A DNA stretch of 64,000 nucleotides, taken from NCBI GenBank assembly GCA_021324295.1, contig JAJPJJ010000037.1, positions 1-64,000 of the forward strand, given 5' to 3'. Shown piece after piece: positions 15,255 to 24,723 of this stretch (within the stretch, counting starts at the first letter, position 1; each line of letters begins with the position of its first letter). This DNA comes from Bacillota bacterium. Its GTDB lineage: Bacteria; Sysuimicrobiota; Sysuimicrobiia; Sysuimicrobiales; Segetimicrobiaceae. The notes below the pieces were generated by a model. That model was not told where the DNA came from and did no database searches. It saw only the letters and a program-made list of their open reading frames with translations. The translations under genes were made by a program, and so were the position numbers.

Positions 15255-16448
15255 ATGCTGACGCGGCGGAGGCCCACTTTGACCCCGGAGGAGGCGCGGC
15301 GGCTTCACAGCGAGGCGCTGGTGATCGACGCCCAGCAGCCCCCGGCGATCAGCGGGTTCCTGTTCACCGACCGGATGCGGGCGGCGCTGGCCGAGTGCGT
15401 CCGGCGGGGCGCTGTGGCGCGGGACGAGATCGCCCCGCGCATGGCCGCGATGGCCGCGCGCGAGCTCCGGCGCTCCCCCGAGGCTCGTCGGCAGTACCTC
15501 GACCTGTGGCGCCGGTCCGGGGTGACGGTCGCGTGCGGCACGTTCTCCGGATCCCATCAGCTCAGCGGCGCGTTCGAGCGGGCCAGCGAGCAGATCGCGA
15601 GGGCGTACGGGGTGGTGGACGCGCTCGAGGGCGAGCTCACCATCGTCCGGCGCGCGGCCGACATCGAGCGGGTCCACCGGGAGCGCACGCACGGGCTCGT
15701 CATCGACTTTCAGAACACGACGCCGTTTGCGGACAGCCTCGATCGGATCGAGTACTTCCACAACCTGGGCGTCCGGATGGTCCAGTTGACCTACAACCTG
15801 CGCAACCTCGTGGGCGATGGCTGCACCGAGGCCTACCAGGGCGGCCTCTCGCACTTCGGCCGCGAGGTGGTGCGCTGCCTCAACGAGTTCGGCATCCTCG
15901 TCGACGTCAGCCACTGCAGCGAGCGCGTCGGGTGGGACGCGCTGGAGGTCTCGACCGCTCCGATCGTCGTCTCCCACTCGTGCAGCAAGGCGGTCTGCTA
16001 CCACGATCGGGGCAAGAGCGACGAGCTCGCCAAGGCGATCGCGGATCGCGGCGGGTTCTTTGGCGTCGTGGTCATCGCCGGGTTCATCTCCGCCGAGCGC
16101 GAGGTATCGCTCGACGCCTTCGCCGACCACGTCGAGCACCTGGTCAACGTCTGCGGGATCGACCACGTCGGCATCGGCACGGACAAGGCGGGCCCCGGCC
16201 CGGGGACCGAGTCGCTGGTGGAGTATCCGGCCGGGATGCCACGGCACGACCCGGCCACCTTCGACTGGGCCGGCTTCCGGCTGGCGGAGCACCGGCTCAC
16301 CAACGATCACCGGCTGCGCGGGTACGAGAACTTCGGCGACTGGCCGAACCTCACCGTCGCGCTCGCGGAGCGCGGCTTCACGGAAGAGGAGCTGCGGAAG
16401 CTGCTCGGGCTGAACTTCCTGCGGGTGTTCCGGGCCGTCTGCGGCTGA
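15255..16448 (+). CDS. Peptidase M19 (membrane dipeptidase)-like protein with altered metal site
   Basis: A 397-residue TIM-barrel protein of the renal dipeptidase family. Recognisable segments are GVRMVQLTYNLRNLVGDGC, GILVDVSHCSERVGWDAL and PIVVSHS (the two conserved His), and HVGIGTDKAGPG (conserved Asp). In classical members the first zinc is held by an HxD pair after beta strand 1 (GHND). Here that segment reads VIDAQQPPA and has no His. The bridging Glu also appears to be replaced (GLVIDFQNTTPF). It is therefore either a divergent subfamily with another metal arrangement or not a hydrolase. The start is ATG 15255, 6 nt after GGAGG; ATG 15249 is adjacent. Confidence 0.78.
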   Translation: MLTRRRPTLTPEEARRLHSEALVIDAQQPPAISGFLFTDRMRAALAECVRRGAVARDEIAPRMAAMAARELRRSPEARRQYLDLWRRSGVTVACGTFSGSHQLSGAFERASEQIARAYGVVDALEGELTIVRRAADIERVHRERTHGLVIDFQNTTPFADSLDRIEYFHNLGVRMVQLTYNLRNLVGDGCTEAYQGGLSHFGREVVRCLNEFGILVDVSHCSERVGWDALEVSTAPIVVSHSCSKAVCYHDRGKSDELAKAIADRGGFFGVVVIAGFISAEREVSLDAFADHVEHLVNVCGIDHVGIGTDKAGPGPGTESLVEYPAGMPRHDPATFDWAGFRLAEHRLTNDHRLRGYENFGDWPNLTVALAERGFTEEELRKLLGLNFLRVFRAVCG

Positions 16449-16537
16449 CCGCCCGCCCGGCCCGCGGCCATCTACCGGCTCGATCCCTCGGGGCAGACCC
16501 CTCGCATCCGCTCGGCGCGCCGCACCGGCGATCGTGG

Positions 16538-17620
16538 TTACGTGGTGGCCACGGGGTGCGGCAGGTCGCGCGGCGAGAGGCCGGCGGTCTCCGCGGCCGC
16601 CACGATCGCATCCCAGGTATCCTCGGCCACCTCGATGCCGGCGGCGGCGCGCGCCCGCCGGGCCTCCGCCTCGGGCTCGCCCGGCGTGAGCACGCGGTCG
16701 ACGCCGGGGGCAGGCGGCACGGAGCGCAGGCGATCGACGACGCGCCGCGCCGCCGCGCGCGCCTCGTCGGACGGCCGGAACACCCCCGCATCGATGGCGC
16801 AGAACAGCGCGCCGGACAGCCGGTGCCGGTGCCGCTCGTCCGCGGTCTGGCCCAGCCGGTCTCCGCCGGTCAGCGCCTGGCCCAGCAGCTCGATCAGGAC
16901 CGAGAGCGAGTACCCCTTGTGGCCGGCGAACGGCAGCAGGGCGCCGCCGTTGAAGTAGTCCTCCGGATCCGTGCTCGGCCGTCCCTGGCCGTCCACGATG
17001 CAGCCGGGCGGGAGGGGCTTGCGCGCCGCGCGGGCGGCCATGATCTTGCCCGCGGCGACCGCGGTCGTGGCGAAGTCCAGGAGGGCCGGAGGCTCTCCTT
17101 CAACAGGAAACCCGATCGCGATCGGGTTCGTGCCCAGCACCGGCTCGCGTCCGCCGTGCGGGACCGCGGCGCGCCCAAGGCCCCCCACCAGGACCACCGC
17201 GGCGCAGCCCGAGGCGGCTGCGCGCTCCACGTACTCTCCGACGCGGCCGAGGTGGTTGCACCGCACGAGGCCCGCAGCTCCGATCCCGTACTCCCGGCAG
17301 CGCTGCACCGCTTCCGCGATCGCCGCTTGCCCGGCCGGCTGGCCGAAGCCCCACTCGCCGCTCAGGAGCGCGGTGGCGTGCCGGGCCTGCAGGACGCGCG
17401 GCCGGGCCGCCACCACGATCTCCCCGGCGCGCGCCTGCCGGACGTACTGCGGGATGCGCAGCACGCCGTGCGAGTCGTGCCCCGCGAGGTTCGCGTCGAC
17501 GAGAGACCCGGCGACCAGATCCGCGATGTCCTCGGGCGTCCCCAGCGCCGCGAAGACGCGCGCTCCCAGCGCGCGCAGCGCGTCTGGCCGGAAGCGGAGC
17601 ACGTGCACGGGCGGGCTCAC
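16538..17620 (-). CDS. Ldh2-family (malate/L-lactate/ureidoglycolate type) dehydrogenase
   Basis: A 360-residue NAD(P)-dependent oxidoreductase of the Ldh_2 family. Typical motifs are [17 protein letters not shown] (about residues 43-60, including the catalytic His), [22 protein letters not shown], and [16 protein letters not shown]. Members oxidise L-malate, L-sulfolactate, ureidoglycolate or 2,3-diketogulonate; the specificity here is unknown. It starts with GTG at 17620. A convergent dipeptidase-like gene ends 89 bp away, and 226 bp without a gene separate its start from the rpoD end. Confidence 0.87.
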   Translation of the reverse strand: MSPPVHVLRFRPDALRALGARVFAALGTPEDIADLVAGSLVDANLAGHDSHGVLRIPQYVRQARAGEIVVAARPRVLQARHATALLSGEWGFGQPAGQAAIAEAVQRCREYGIGAAGLVRCNHLGRVGEYVERAAASGCAAVVLVGGLGRAAVPHGGREPVLGTNPIAIGFPVEGEPPALLDFATTAVAAGKIMAARAARKPLPPGCIVDGQGRPSTDPEDYFNGGALLPFAGHKGYSLSVLIELLGQALTGGDRLGQTADERHRHRLSGALFCAIDAGVFRPSDEARAAARRVVDRLRSVPPAPGVDRVLTPGEPEAEARRARAAAGIEVAEDTWDAIVAAAETAGLSPRDLPHPVATT

Positions 17621-17846
17621 CTCACTCTCGGCGCATGCTCGGAGCCCTCCTGCGCGGCGTCCACGGCCGCAGGAGGCCCCGCCCAGCCGTGGACCGAAGG
17701 GCGAGAGGGAGCTTCCCGAAGCGGCCCCTTCGACGCCGCAACGGGCGAGGCCCGGCAGATCAGGTCGCAGGCGCGCCGGGCATCCGCGGCGACGGCATCG
17801 TCGAAGCCGCGGACGGGACGGTCCCCTCGTCCCCCGATGCGGCGAT

Positions 17847-18998
17847 CTACTCGATGAAGTCCTTCAGCCGCTTGCTCCGGCTGGGATGGCGAAGCTTGCG
17901 CAGCGCCTTGGCCTCGATCTGCCGGATGCGCTCGCGGGTCACCCCGAACTCGCGGCCGACCTCCTCGAGCGTCCGCGGCCGGCCGTCGTCCAGGCCGAAG
18001 CGCAGCTTGAGGACCTTCCGCTCGCGCGGCGTGAGCGTATCCAGCACGCCCTCCAGCTGCTCCTTGAGCATCGTGAACGACGCGGCCTCCGCCGGGGCGA
18101 GCGCGTCCTGGTCCTCGATGAAGTCGCCCAGGTGGCTGTCCTCCTCCTCACCGATCGGCGTCTCGAGCGAGATCGGCTCCTGCGCGATCTTGATGATCTC
18201 GCGCACACGCTCGGTCGGCATCTTGAGGGCCTGGCCGATCTCCTCCGGCGTCGGCTCCCGGCCCAGCTCCTGCAGGAGCTGGCGGGAGACCCGGATCAGC
18301 TTGTTGATCGTCTCCACCATGTGCACCGGGATGCGGATCGTGCGCGCCTGATCGGCCAGCGCGCGCGTGATCGCCTGCCGGATCCACCAGGTGGCGTACG
18401 TGCTGAACTTGTACCCCTTGCGCCAATCGAACTTCTCGACAGCCCGGATGAGGCCCAGGTTGCCCTCCTGGATCAGGTCGAGGAACAGCATGCCGCGGCC
18501 GACGTATTTCTTGGCGATGCTGACGACCAGGCGCAGGTTGGCTTCGATCAGGCGGCGCTTGGCCTCCTCGTCCCCCCGCTCCATCCGCTTGGCGAGCTTG
18601 ATCTCCTCGGCGGACGTCAGCAGCGGGACCTTCCCGATCTCCTTGAGATACATGCGGACCGGGTCGTCGATGCTGATGCCCTCGAGCGGCTCCAGCTCGA
18701 CCGGCTCCGCCTCTTCGTCCTCGCCGGCCTTCTCCGCCTGCTTCGGATCATCGACGACCTTGACATCGAGATCCGTGAGCATGCCATAGATGCGATCGTA
18801 CTCGTCGAGGTTGTGCTCGACCTCGGGGACCGCTTCCTGGAGCTCGTCGTAGGTCACGTACCCACGCCGGCGGCCCTGCTCGACGAGCTGACGCACCTCG
18901 GCCGGGAGGGTTCCGAGCAGCTTCTCCGCCTCGGCCCTCCGCTTGGAGGACGCCGCCTCCGCGTCCGGGGTGATGTGTGCTCTCCGGGGCTTAGACAC
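17847..18998 (-). CDS. rpoD: Primary RNA polymerase sigma factor
   Basis: A 383-residue group 1 sigma-70 factor. An acidic region 1 is followed by region 1.2 ([18 protein letters not shown]), region 2 ([34 protein letters not shown], then [10 protein letters not shown], which reads the -10), region 3, and region 4 ([20 protein letters not shown], which reads the -35). The short N-terminus resembles SigA of Gram-positive bacteria. It overlaps the end of dnaG by eight bases and is co-transcribed with it. Consensus-like -10 and -35 elements at argC and the CNNM gene fit this factor. Confidence 0.97.
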   Translation of the reverse strand: MSKPRRAHITPDAEAASSKRRAEAEKLLGTLPAEVRQLVEQGRRRGYVTYDELQEAVPEVEHNLDEYDRIYGMLTDLDVKVVDDPKQAEKAGEDEEAEPVELEPLEGISIDDPVRMYLKEIGKVPLLTSAEEIKLAKRMERGDEEAKRRLIEANLRLVVSIAKKYVGRGMLFLDLIQEGNLGLIRAVEKFDWRKGYKFSTYATWWIRQAITRALADQARTIRIPVHMVETINKLIRVSRQLLQELGREPTPEEIGQALKMPTERVREIIKIAQEPISLETPIGEEEDSHLGDFIEDQDALAPAEAASFTMLKEQLEGVLDTLTPRERKVLKLRFGLDDGRPRTLEEVGREFGVTRERIRQIEAKALRKLRHPSRSKRLKDFIE

Positions 18999-20778
18999 CG
19001 ACCTTCAACTCCCTGACCCGGTCCTTTTCTCTTCGGGCTCGCATCAACTCGGCCGCCAGCGCATCCCGGCGCGTGTCATCCTGCCGCTGCACGGCCTCGG
19101 TAAGGGCCTCGAGCAGCCGCTCGATCCGCTCGTCCAGGTCGCACAGCCGGATCTGCTGCACGCAGCCTTCGGCGACCCGCCGCGGGTCGCCCCGCACCGG
19201 CGGCTCGGCAATCAAAAATCGGCTCAGGAGCGAGACCGCCGTCTCGTCCTGCAGCCGCTCACGTAACCGGTTGGCGTCCGCGCCCTGCGCCTCTGCGGCC
19301 AGGAGCGCCTCAGCCAGGGCCCGGTGCCCGGGATCCCGAAATGCGTCCGGCTCGACGGCGTCCCGAAACGCGCGCCGAACCTCGACGTCGGCCACGAGGA
19401 GGTGCAGCAGCAGCTCCTCGGCCCGCGCCCGCGCCGTGGCCTCGGGCACAGGTCTGACCTCGATCCCCGTGGACCGTCCGGGCCGGCCTCTCCCGCCGAC
19501 CCGCCGGAGCTGGCCCCGGACCGCGTCCTCCCGCACGCCGAGGCGCTCCGCCAGCACGCGCACATACTCGGCCTGGCGCACGGGATTCGACACCTTAGTG
19601 ATCAACGACTCCATTTCGTCAACTATTCCAACCTTTCCTTCCACCGTCCGCCGATCGTGCCGGCGCTCGGCCATCGCCAGCCGGTACTCGAAGATCGGCA
19701 GCGCCCCGGAAAGGCGCTGCCGGAATGCCGCGGCACCATGCTCCCGGAGGAACGCATCGGGATCGGCCCCGCCCGGCAGCACCGCCACGTACACCGGAAG
19801 CTCAGCCTGGTCGAAGATCTCGATGCCCCGCTCGGCCGCATCCACGCCGGCGGCGTCCGCGTCGTACACCAGCACGGCGCTGGACGCGAACCGCTTCAGC
19901 AGCAGCACCTGGTCCAGCGTCAGGGCGGTGCCCAGGGACGCGACGGCGTTCCGGACGCCGAACTGGTGACACGAGAGCGCGTCCATGTACCCTTCTACTA
20001 CTACGGCCTGGCCGGTCTCGCGGATCGCCTGGCGGGCCGCATCGAGCGCGTACAGCGTCTTGCCCTTCGTGAACAGCGACGTCTCGCGCGTGTTGAGGTA
20101 CTTGGGCGTGCCGTCGCCGAGGGCCCGGCCCCCGAACGCGACCGGCCGGCCCTGCAGGTCGTGGATCGGGAACACGACGCGGTCGCGCAGCGCGTCGTAG
20201 TACCCATCGCCGCCCGGCCGGGGCACGATGAGCCCCGCCTGCTCGAGCACCGACGCCTCGAAGCCGCGGCCCCGAAGGGCGGGCCCGAGACGATCCCAGC
20301 CCGGGGGCGCGTACCCGAGCCGGAACGCCTCCTGCGTCCCGTGGTCGACCCCCCGCGAGGCGAGGTACTGCCGCGCGGTCGCCCCGTCGCGACCCTCAAG
20401 CTGCGAGCGGAACCACGCCGCGGCGTCCGCCACCGCGCGCAGCAGGCGCTCTCGCTCGCCGGCGCGATGCTCCTCCGCCGGCGTCTGCGGAAGGCGTACC
20501 CCGGCCCGGTCCGCCAGCTCCGCGAGCGCGTCCTTGAAGGGCAGCGAGCCGATCCGCATCGCGAAGTCGAAGACGTCGCCGCCGGCGTGGCACCCGAAGC
20601 AGTAGAAGAATCCCCGCTCGGGATCGACGGTGAACGAGGGCGTCTTCTCGGAGTGGAAGGGGCACAGGCCCTTGTAGCTGCGCCCGGCCCGGCGCAGCGT
20701 GACGTGCGGCGAAACCACCTCCAGGATGTTCACCCGGCGGCGGATCTCATCCGTGACATCCCGGAAGCGCCCGCCCAT
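18991..20778 (-). CDS. dnaG: DNA primase
   Basis: A 595-residue primase. The N-terminal CHC2 zinc ribbon has Cys39, His42, Cys60 and Cys63 (CPFH...CFGC). The RNA polymerase core and TOPRIM domain follow, with [15 protein letters not shown] and the acidic [10 protein letters not shown], and a helicase-binding C-terminal domain ends the protein. It makes RNA primers for lagging-strand synthesis. Only 16 nt separate the start from the T-run of an intrinsic terminator hairpin, so expression of dnaG-rpoD may depend on read-through. The ribosome binding site is poor (GCGGGTG). Confidence 0.96.
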   Translation of the reverse strand: MGGRFRDVTDEIRRRVNILEVVSPHVTLRRAGRSYKGLCPFHSEKTPSFTVDPERGFFYCFGCHAGGDVFDFAMRIGSLPFKDALAELADRAGVRLPQTPAEEHRAGERERLLRAVADAAAWFRSQLEGRDGATARQYLASRGVDHGTQEAFRLGYAPPGWDRLGPALRGRGFEASVLEQAGLIVPRPGGDGYYDALRDRVVFPIHDLQGRPVAFGGRALGDGTPKYLNTRETSLFTKGKTLYALDAARQAIRETGQAVVVEGYMDALSCHQFGVRNAVASLGTALTLDQVLLLKRFASSAVLVYDADAAGVDAAERGIEIFDQAELPVYVAVLPGGADPDAFLREHGAAAFRQRLSGALPIFEYRLAMAERRHDRRTVEGKVGIVDEMESLITKVSNPVRQAEYVRVLAERLGVREDAVRGQLRRVGGRGRPGRSTGIEVRPVPEATARARAEELLLHLLVADVEVRRAFRDAVEPDAFRDPGHRALAEALLAAEAQGADANRLRERLQDETAVSLLSRFLIAEPPVRGDPRRVAEGCVQQIRLCDLDERIERLLEALTEAVQRQDDTRRDALAAELMRARREKDRVRELKVGV

Positions 20779-20794
20779 CGTATCGACACCCGCG

Positions 20795-20826
20795 AAAAAA
20801 GCCTTATCCTCGAGGAGAGATAAGGC
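20795..20826 (-). terminator. Intrinsic terminator between livF and dnaG
   Basis: On the minus strand GCCTTATC (20826-20819) and GATAAGGC (20808-20801) form an 8-bp stem with a 10-nt loop, followed at once by TTTTTT (20800-20795). This is a textbook Rho-independent terminator. It ends the liv operon, and because dnaG begins at 20778 it may also act as an attenuator for dnaG-rpoD. Confidence 0.88.
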
Positions 20827-20903
20827 CCTTGCCCGATCGCGTCCTCCGTTCTTACTACTATTCTCCCCTGGCCCGCAGCGCTCCTCTCACGGCAGGGTCC
20901 CGA

Positions 20904-21656
20904 TCAGGCGGTCTTGATCTCCCCCAGGTACGCGTGCCGAATCATCTCGTTCTCCCGCAACTCCCGCGCCGTCCCGGAGAGCACCACCTGGCCGGCCTGG
21001 AGGACGTAGCCGCGTGTGGCGATCGACAGCGCCATATTGGCGTTCTGCTCGACCACGAAGATCGTCGTGCCCTGGCGGTTGATCTCCTGGATGATATCGA
21101 AGACCTGCTCCACGAACGCCGGCGAGAGCCCCATCGAAGGCTCGTCCATGCACAACAGGGACGGCCGGGCCATGAGTGCCCGCCCGATCGCGACCATCTG
21201 CTGCTCGCCGCCGCTGAGCGTCCCCGCGAGCTGCCCGCGCCGCTCCTTGACGCGCGGGAAGAGGCTGTAGACCCGCTCCAGATCCTCCTGGATCGAGGCC
21301 GGATCCGTCCGCGTGAACGCGCCCATCTCGAGGTTCTCGTACACGGTCATCCTGGGGAACAGCCGGCGCGCCTCGGGGACCGGCGCGATCCCGCGGCGGA
21401 CCCGCTCGGAGGTCGAGAGATGGTTGATCGGCTCGCCGCGGTACAGGACCGTGCCCCGAGTCGGACGCACGATCCCCAGCACGGTCTTCATCGTCGTGGA
21501 CTTGCCTGAGGCGTTGCCCCCCAGCAGGCAGACGATCTCCCCGGCGCGGATCTCGTAGTGCACCCGCTTGAGGACGTGGAGCTCACCGTAGTAGGTGTCG
21601 ACGTCCCTAAACTCGAGCAGCGGACGTCCGTCCAAGATACGCGCGGATGACGTCAT
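20904..21656 (-). CDS. livF: Branched-chain amino acid ABC transporter ATPase LivF
   Basis: A 250-residue ABC ATPase. The Walker A is GGNASGKST (GxxxxGKS), the signature LSGGEQQMVAIGRALM, and the Walker B LLCMDEPSMGLS. PEARRLFPRMTVYENLEMGA is typical of LivF. It energises uptake of Leu, Ile, Val or related amides together with the LivH and LivM membrane parts and LivG. The ATG at 21656 has GAGGTG upstream and lies 50 bp inside the end of livMG, a long overlap suggesting translational coupling. It is the last gene of livK-livH-livMG-livF. Confidence 0.93.
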   Translation of the reverse strand: MTSSARILDGRPLLEFRDVDTYYGELHVLKRVHYEIRAGEIVCLLGGNASGKSTTMKTVLGIVRPTRGTVLYRGEPINHLSTSERVRRGIAPVPEARRLFPRMTVYENLEMGAFTRTDPASIQEDLERVYSLFPRVKERRGQLAGTLSGGEQQMVAIGRALMARPSLLCMDEPSMGLSPAFVEQVFDIIQEINRQGTTIFVVEQNANMALSIATRGYVLQAGQVVLSGTARELRENEMIRHAYLGEIKTA

Positions 21657-23688
21657 CGTTGCGCTGCACCTCTTCCGCCCGGCCCTCCGCGATCTTCTCG
21701 CCGTAGTCCAGCACCGCGACCCGGTCGGAGATGTCGTTGACGACGCCCAGCTTGTGCTCGATGAGGAGCACCGTGAGCCCCATCTCCTTGAGGCTGCGGA
21801 TCTGGTCGGCGAGCTCCATCGTCTCCGCCGGATTCATGCCTGCCGTGGGCTCGTCGAGCAGCAGGAGCTGTGGCCGCGAGGCGACGGCGCGGGCGATCTC
21901 CAGCCGCCTCCGGTTGGCGTAGGAGAGGCTGCTCGCGAGGTGATTGACGCGCGGGAGGAGCCGGTTGCCGAAGATCCGCAGGACCTCCAGCGCCCACTCC
22001 CGGGCGGCCGCCTCCTCGGCGCGCACGGACGGCGGACGCACGACCGCGCCGACCGCGCTCGCCCGGGTGCGGGCGTGCATGCCCACGAGGACGTTCTCCA
22101 GGACGGTCATATTGTTGAAGAGACGCAGGGTCTGGAACGTGCGGGCGATCCCGCGTTCGACGATCTCGTGCGCGGGCCGCCCGGTGATGTCCCGCCCCAT
22201 GAAGAACACACGGCCGCCGTCCGGGACGTCCAGGCCGGTGACGAGGTTGAAGAACGTCGTCTTGCCGGACCCGTTCGGCCCGATCAGCCCCACGATCGTG
22301 TGCGGCTGGACCACGAGGTCCACGTCCCTGACCGCGGTGATGCCGCCGAACCGCTTGGTGAGCCCGCGCGTCTCCAGCAGCGGCGTCCCCACGGGCAGCT
22401 CGACCTTCCGGATGCCGCTGAGCGTCACGCCGATCCCGCCGCGCGACGGCTGGGCCGCCTGCTCGGCGAGCGAGAGCGCGGCCGTCGTCCGGGTCGCGGG
22501 GATGAGGCCCTCCCGACGAAACAGCATCATCACCACGAGGATGATGCCGAAGATCAGCTCGATCGACTGCACGAGCTCCACCCGCTGCAGCCATGGGCTG
22601 CCGACGAGCCGGCCGAGCGCGTGGGTCCACTGCGTGACGTCCTGCAGGAACCAGGACTGCAGGAGCTGCAGGATGAGCGCGCCGACGACGACGCCCGCCG
22701 GGTTCCCCGTCCCGCCCAGGACGATCATCACGAGGATCATCACCGAGACGGGGAACATGAACATCTCCGGGGTCGCGGTCTGCAGCTTGGCCACGTAGTA
22801 CGTGCCGGTGGCCCCGGCGAACGCGGCGCCGACGGCAAAGGCGAGCAGCTTCAGCCGCGTCCGGTTGACGCCCATCGCCCCGGCCGCGATCTCGTCTTCC
22901 CGGATCGCCATCCACGCGCGCCCGATCCGGGAATCCTTGAGCCGGTAGCTGATGAAGATCAGCAGCGCGATCATCACCACGCCGAGGTAGTAGAAGGGGA
23001 GCGCGTTCACCCCGAACCGGTACCCAAAGATCTGCGGCGAGATCACCCCGTTGAGCCCCATCGCGCCGTTGGTCAGCGTCGGGGTGTTGCGCACGACGAT
23101 CGGCACGATCTCGCCGAACCCCAGGGTCACGATCGCGAGGTAGTCGCCCTTGAGGCGCAGCGTGGGGGCGCCGAAGAGGATGCCGAAGAACGCGGCGACG
23201 AGCGCGGCCCCGGGGAGCATGAGCCAGAAGGAAAAGTGCATCTGCACGGTGTCGGGCGCGCCCGCGATGTGGAAGCGGCCGACGAGCCCGAGCCAGCGGA
23301 GCGGCTCCCAGAGGGGGCTCCACAGCGGGTGCACCTGCCCCGAGGCCACGATCCCGTACGTATACGCCCCGATCGCGAAGAACGCCGCGTAGCCGAGGTC
23401 GAGCAGCCCCGCGAAGCCCACGACGATGTTGAGCCCCAGCGCGAGGATCGCAAACGCCAACGCGTTGGCCATCGCATCGATATCCCCGCCGTTCCTGACG
23501 ACCGCCGGGAACAGCAGCGCGGCCGCAAGCGCGGCCCCAGCGCCCACCCGCGCGCGCGCCGCGGCCGGGACCCACTGGATAGGGCCCAGGAGACGAGCCC
23601 CGAGCTGCGCGACCCAGGGCGCGCCCGCGCGCGCCGCGGCCGCGCCGGCATCGACGTCGGCGGCCGGGGTCGGTGTCACGTCAGCCAT
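21607..23688 (-). CDS. livMG: Fused branched-chain amino acid permease LivM and ATPase LivG
   Basis: A 693-residue fusion. Residues about 1-400 are LivM: many membrane helices with AFAILALGLNIVVGFAGLLDLGYAAFFAIGAY and the permease loop GRAWMAIREDEIAAGAMGVN. Residues about 430-693 are LivG, with Walker A GPNGSGKTT, LRLFNNMTVLENVLVGMH and Walker B LLLLDEPTAGMNPAE. The signature motif is LSYANRRRLEIARA, so its glycine is replaced by alanine. The fusion joins one membrane half of the importer to one ATPase. livH ends 9 bp upstream, and livF starts inside the 3' end. Confidence 0.93.
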   Translation of the reverse strand: MADVTPTPAADVDAGAAAARAGAPWVAQLGARLLGPIQWVPAAARARVGAGAALAAALLFPAVVRNGGDIDAMANALAFAILALGLNIVVGFAGLLDLGYAAFFAIGAYTYGIVASGQVHPLWSPLWEPLRWLGLVGRFHIAGAPDTVQMHFSFWLMLPGAALVAAFFGILFGAPTLRLKGDYLAIVTLGFGEIVPIVVRNTPTLTNGAMGLNGVISPQIFGYRFGVNALPFYYLGVVMIALLIFISYRLKDSRIGRAWMAIREDEIAAGAMGVNRTRLKLLAFAVGAAFAGATGTYYVAKLQTATPEMFMFPVSVMILVMIVLGGTGNPAGVVVGALILQLLQSWFLQDVTQWTHALGRLVGSPWLQRVELVQSIELIFGIILVVMMLFRREGLIPATRTTAALSLAEQAAQPSRGGIGVTLSGIRKVELPVGTPLLETRGLTKRFGGITAVRDVDLVVQPHTIVGLIGPNGSGKTTFFNLVTGLDVPDGGRVFFMGRDITGRPAHEIVERGIARTFQTLRLFNNMTVLENVLVGMHARTRASAVGAVVRPPSVRAEEAAAREWALEVLRIFGNRLLPRVNHLASSLSYANRRRLEIARAVASRPQLLLLDEPTAGMNPAETMELADQIRSLKEMGLTVLLIEHKLGVVNDISDRVAVLDYGEKIAEGRAEEVQRNDDVIRAYLGRTSAARV

Positions 23689-23697
23689 CGCGGCGCC

Positions 23698-24627
23698 TCA
23701 CGACCTCTGCGGCGTGGACAGCCCGAGGAGCCCGGCCGGGCGGAACACCAGCACGGCGATCAGGATCGAGAAGATGATCACGTCGGTCCAGCGGACGGCC
23801 AGGAGCTGCCCGCCCACCGACTCGATGAGGCCGATGACGAGCCCGCCCAGCATCGCCCCCACGATGTTGCCGATCCCGCCGAGCACCGCGGCGGTGAAGG
23901 CGCGCAGGCCGGCCTGGTACCCGATCAGGAAGCTCGTGTAATTGTAGTAGAGGCCGAAGATGAGCCCAGCCGCCCCCGCCAGCGCGGAGCCGATGAAGAA
24001 CGTCAGCATGACGACCTGGTCGACCTCCACGCCCATCATCCGGGCCGCCTCCTGGTCCTGCGCGGTCGCCCGCATCGCCTTGCCCATCTTGGTCCGGCGG
24101 ACGAACACGTGCAGCGCGGCCATGAGCGCCAGCGACACCACCCAGAGGAGCACCTCGCGCAGCCGCAGCACGGCCCCGCCGAGATGCCACGTGCCCGCCG
24201 GCAGCGGGTTGGGGTAGTTCTGCGCCTGCGCCCCCACGGTCAACAGGATAACGTTGAACAGGATGTAGGAGATGCCGATCGTGGTGATCATCGCGGCCGT
24301 CCCTTTGACGTGCCGCATCGGGCGCAGCGCCGTCCGCTCGATCGCGACGCCGATCAGGCCGGAGACGAGCATGGTGATCCCGAACGCCAGGACGAGCGCG
24401 TTGACGAGCGGCACCCCGGTGAGGACCCGGGCCTGGCCGCGCAGACCGATCCCTTCCAGCACGAACATCGCGATGAACGAGCCCACCATGAAGACGTTGA
24501 AGTGCGCGAAGTTGATGAGCTCGATGATGCCGTACACCATCGTGAATCCCAGCGCGAGCAGCGAGTACATCGCGCCGAGGCTCAGGCCGTTGATCACCTG
24601 CTGGAGGAGGATGTCGTGGAACGTCAT
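23698..24627 (-). CDS. livH: Branched-chain amino acid ABC transporter permease LivH
   Basis: A 309-residue permease with about eight helices. Typical segments are QQVINGLSLGAMYSLLALGFTMVYGIIELINFAHFN at the start, the cytoplasmic loop KMGKAMRATAQDQEAARMMGVEVD (the ATPase coupling region), and AAVLGGIGNIVGAMLGGLVIGLIES. It pairs with the LivM half of the fused protein. The ATG at 24627 was chosen because GAGGGG lies upstream and this is the usual N-terminus; the frame is open further. A strong intercistronic hairpin separates it from livK. Confidence 0.93.
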   Translation of the reverse strand: MTFHDILLQQVINGLSLGAMYSLLALGFTMVYGIIELINFAHFNVFMVGSFIAMFVLEGIGLRGQARVLTGVPLVNALVLAFGITMLVSGLIGVAIERTALRPMRHVKGTAAMITTIGISYILFNVILLTVGAQAQNYPNPLPAGTWHLGGAVLRLREVLLWVVSLALMAALHVFVRRTKMGKAMRATAQDQEAARMMGVEVDQVVMLTFFIGSALAGAAGLIFGLYYNYTSFLIGYQAGLRAFTAAVLGGIGNIVGAMLGGLVIGLIESVGGQLLAVRWTDVIIFSILIAVLVFRPAGLLGLSTPQRS

Positions 24628-24663
24628 CGCCCGCCCCCTCAGGCACAAGGGCGGGGAGACGGC

Positions 24664-24696
24664 GATGGAGCGAGCCACCTTACGGCTCGCTCCATC
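24664..24696. other. Perfect 13-bp hairpin between livK and livH
   Basis: GATGGAGCGAGCC (24664-24676) and GGCTCGCTCCATC (24684-24696) pair perfectly around a 7-nt loop. No T-run follows. A stable hairpin after a binding-protein gene commonly protects the upstream mRNA and lowers expression of the permease genes, which would give an excess of LivK over the membrane complex. That role is inferred from position. Confidence 0.7.
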
Positions 24697-24723
24697 CGCG
24701 CATGCCCCCGCACGTCGCTGTCC

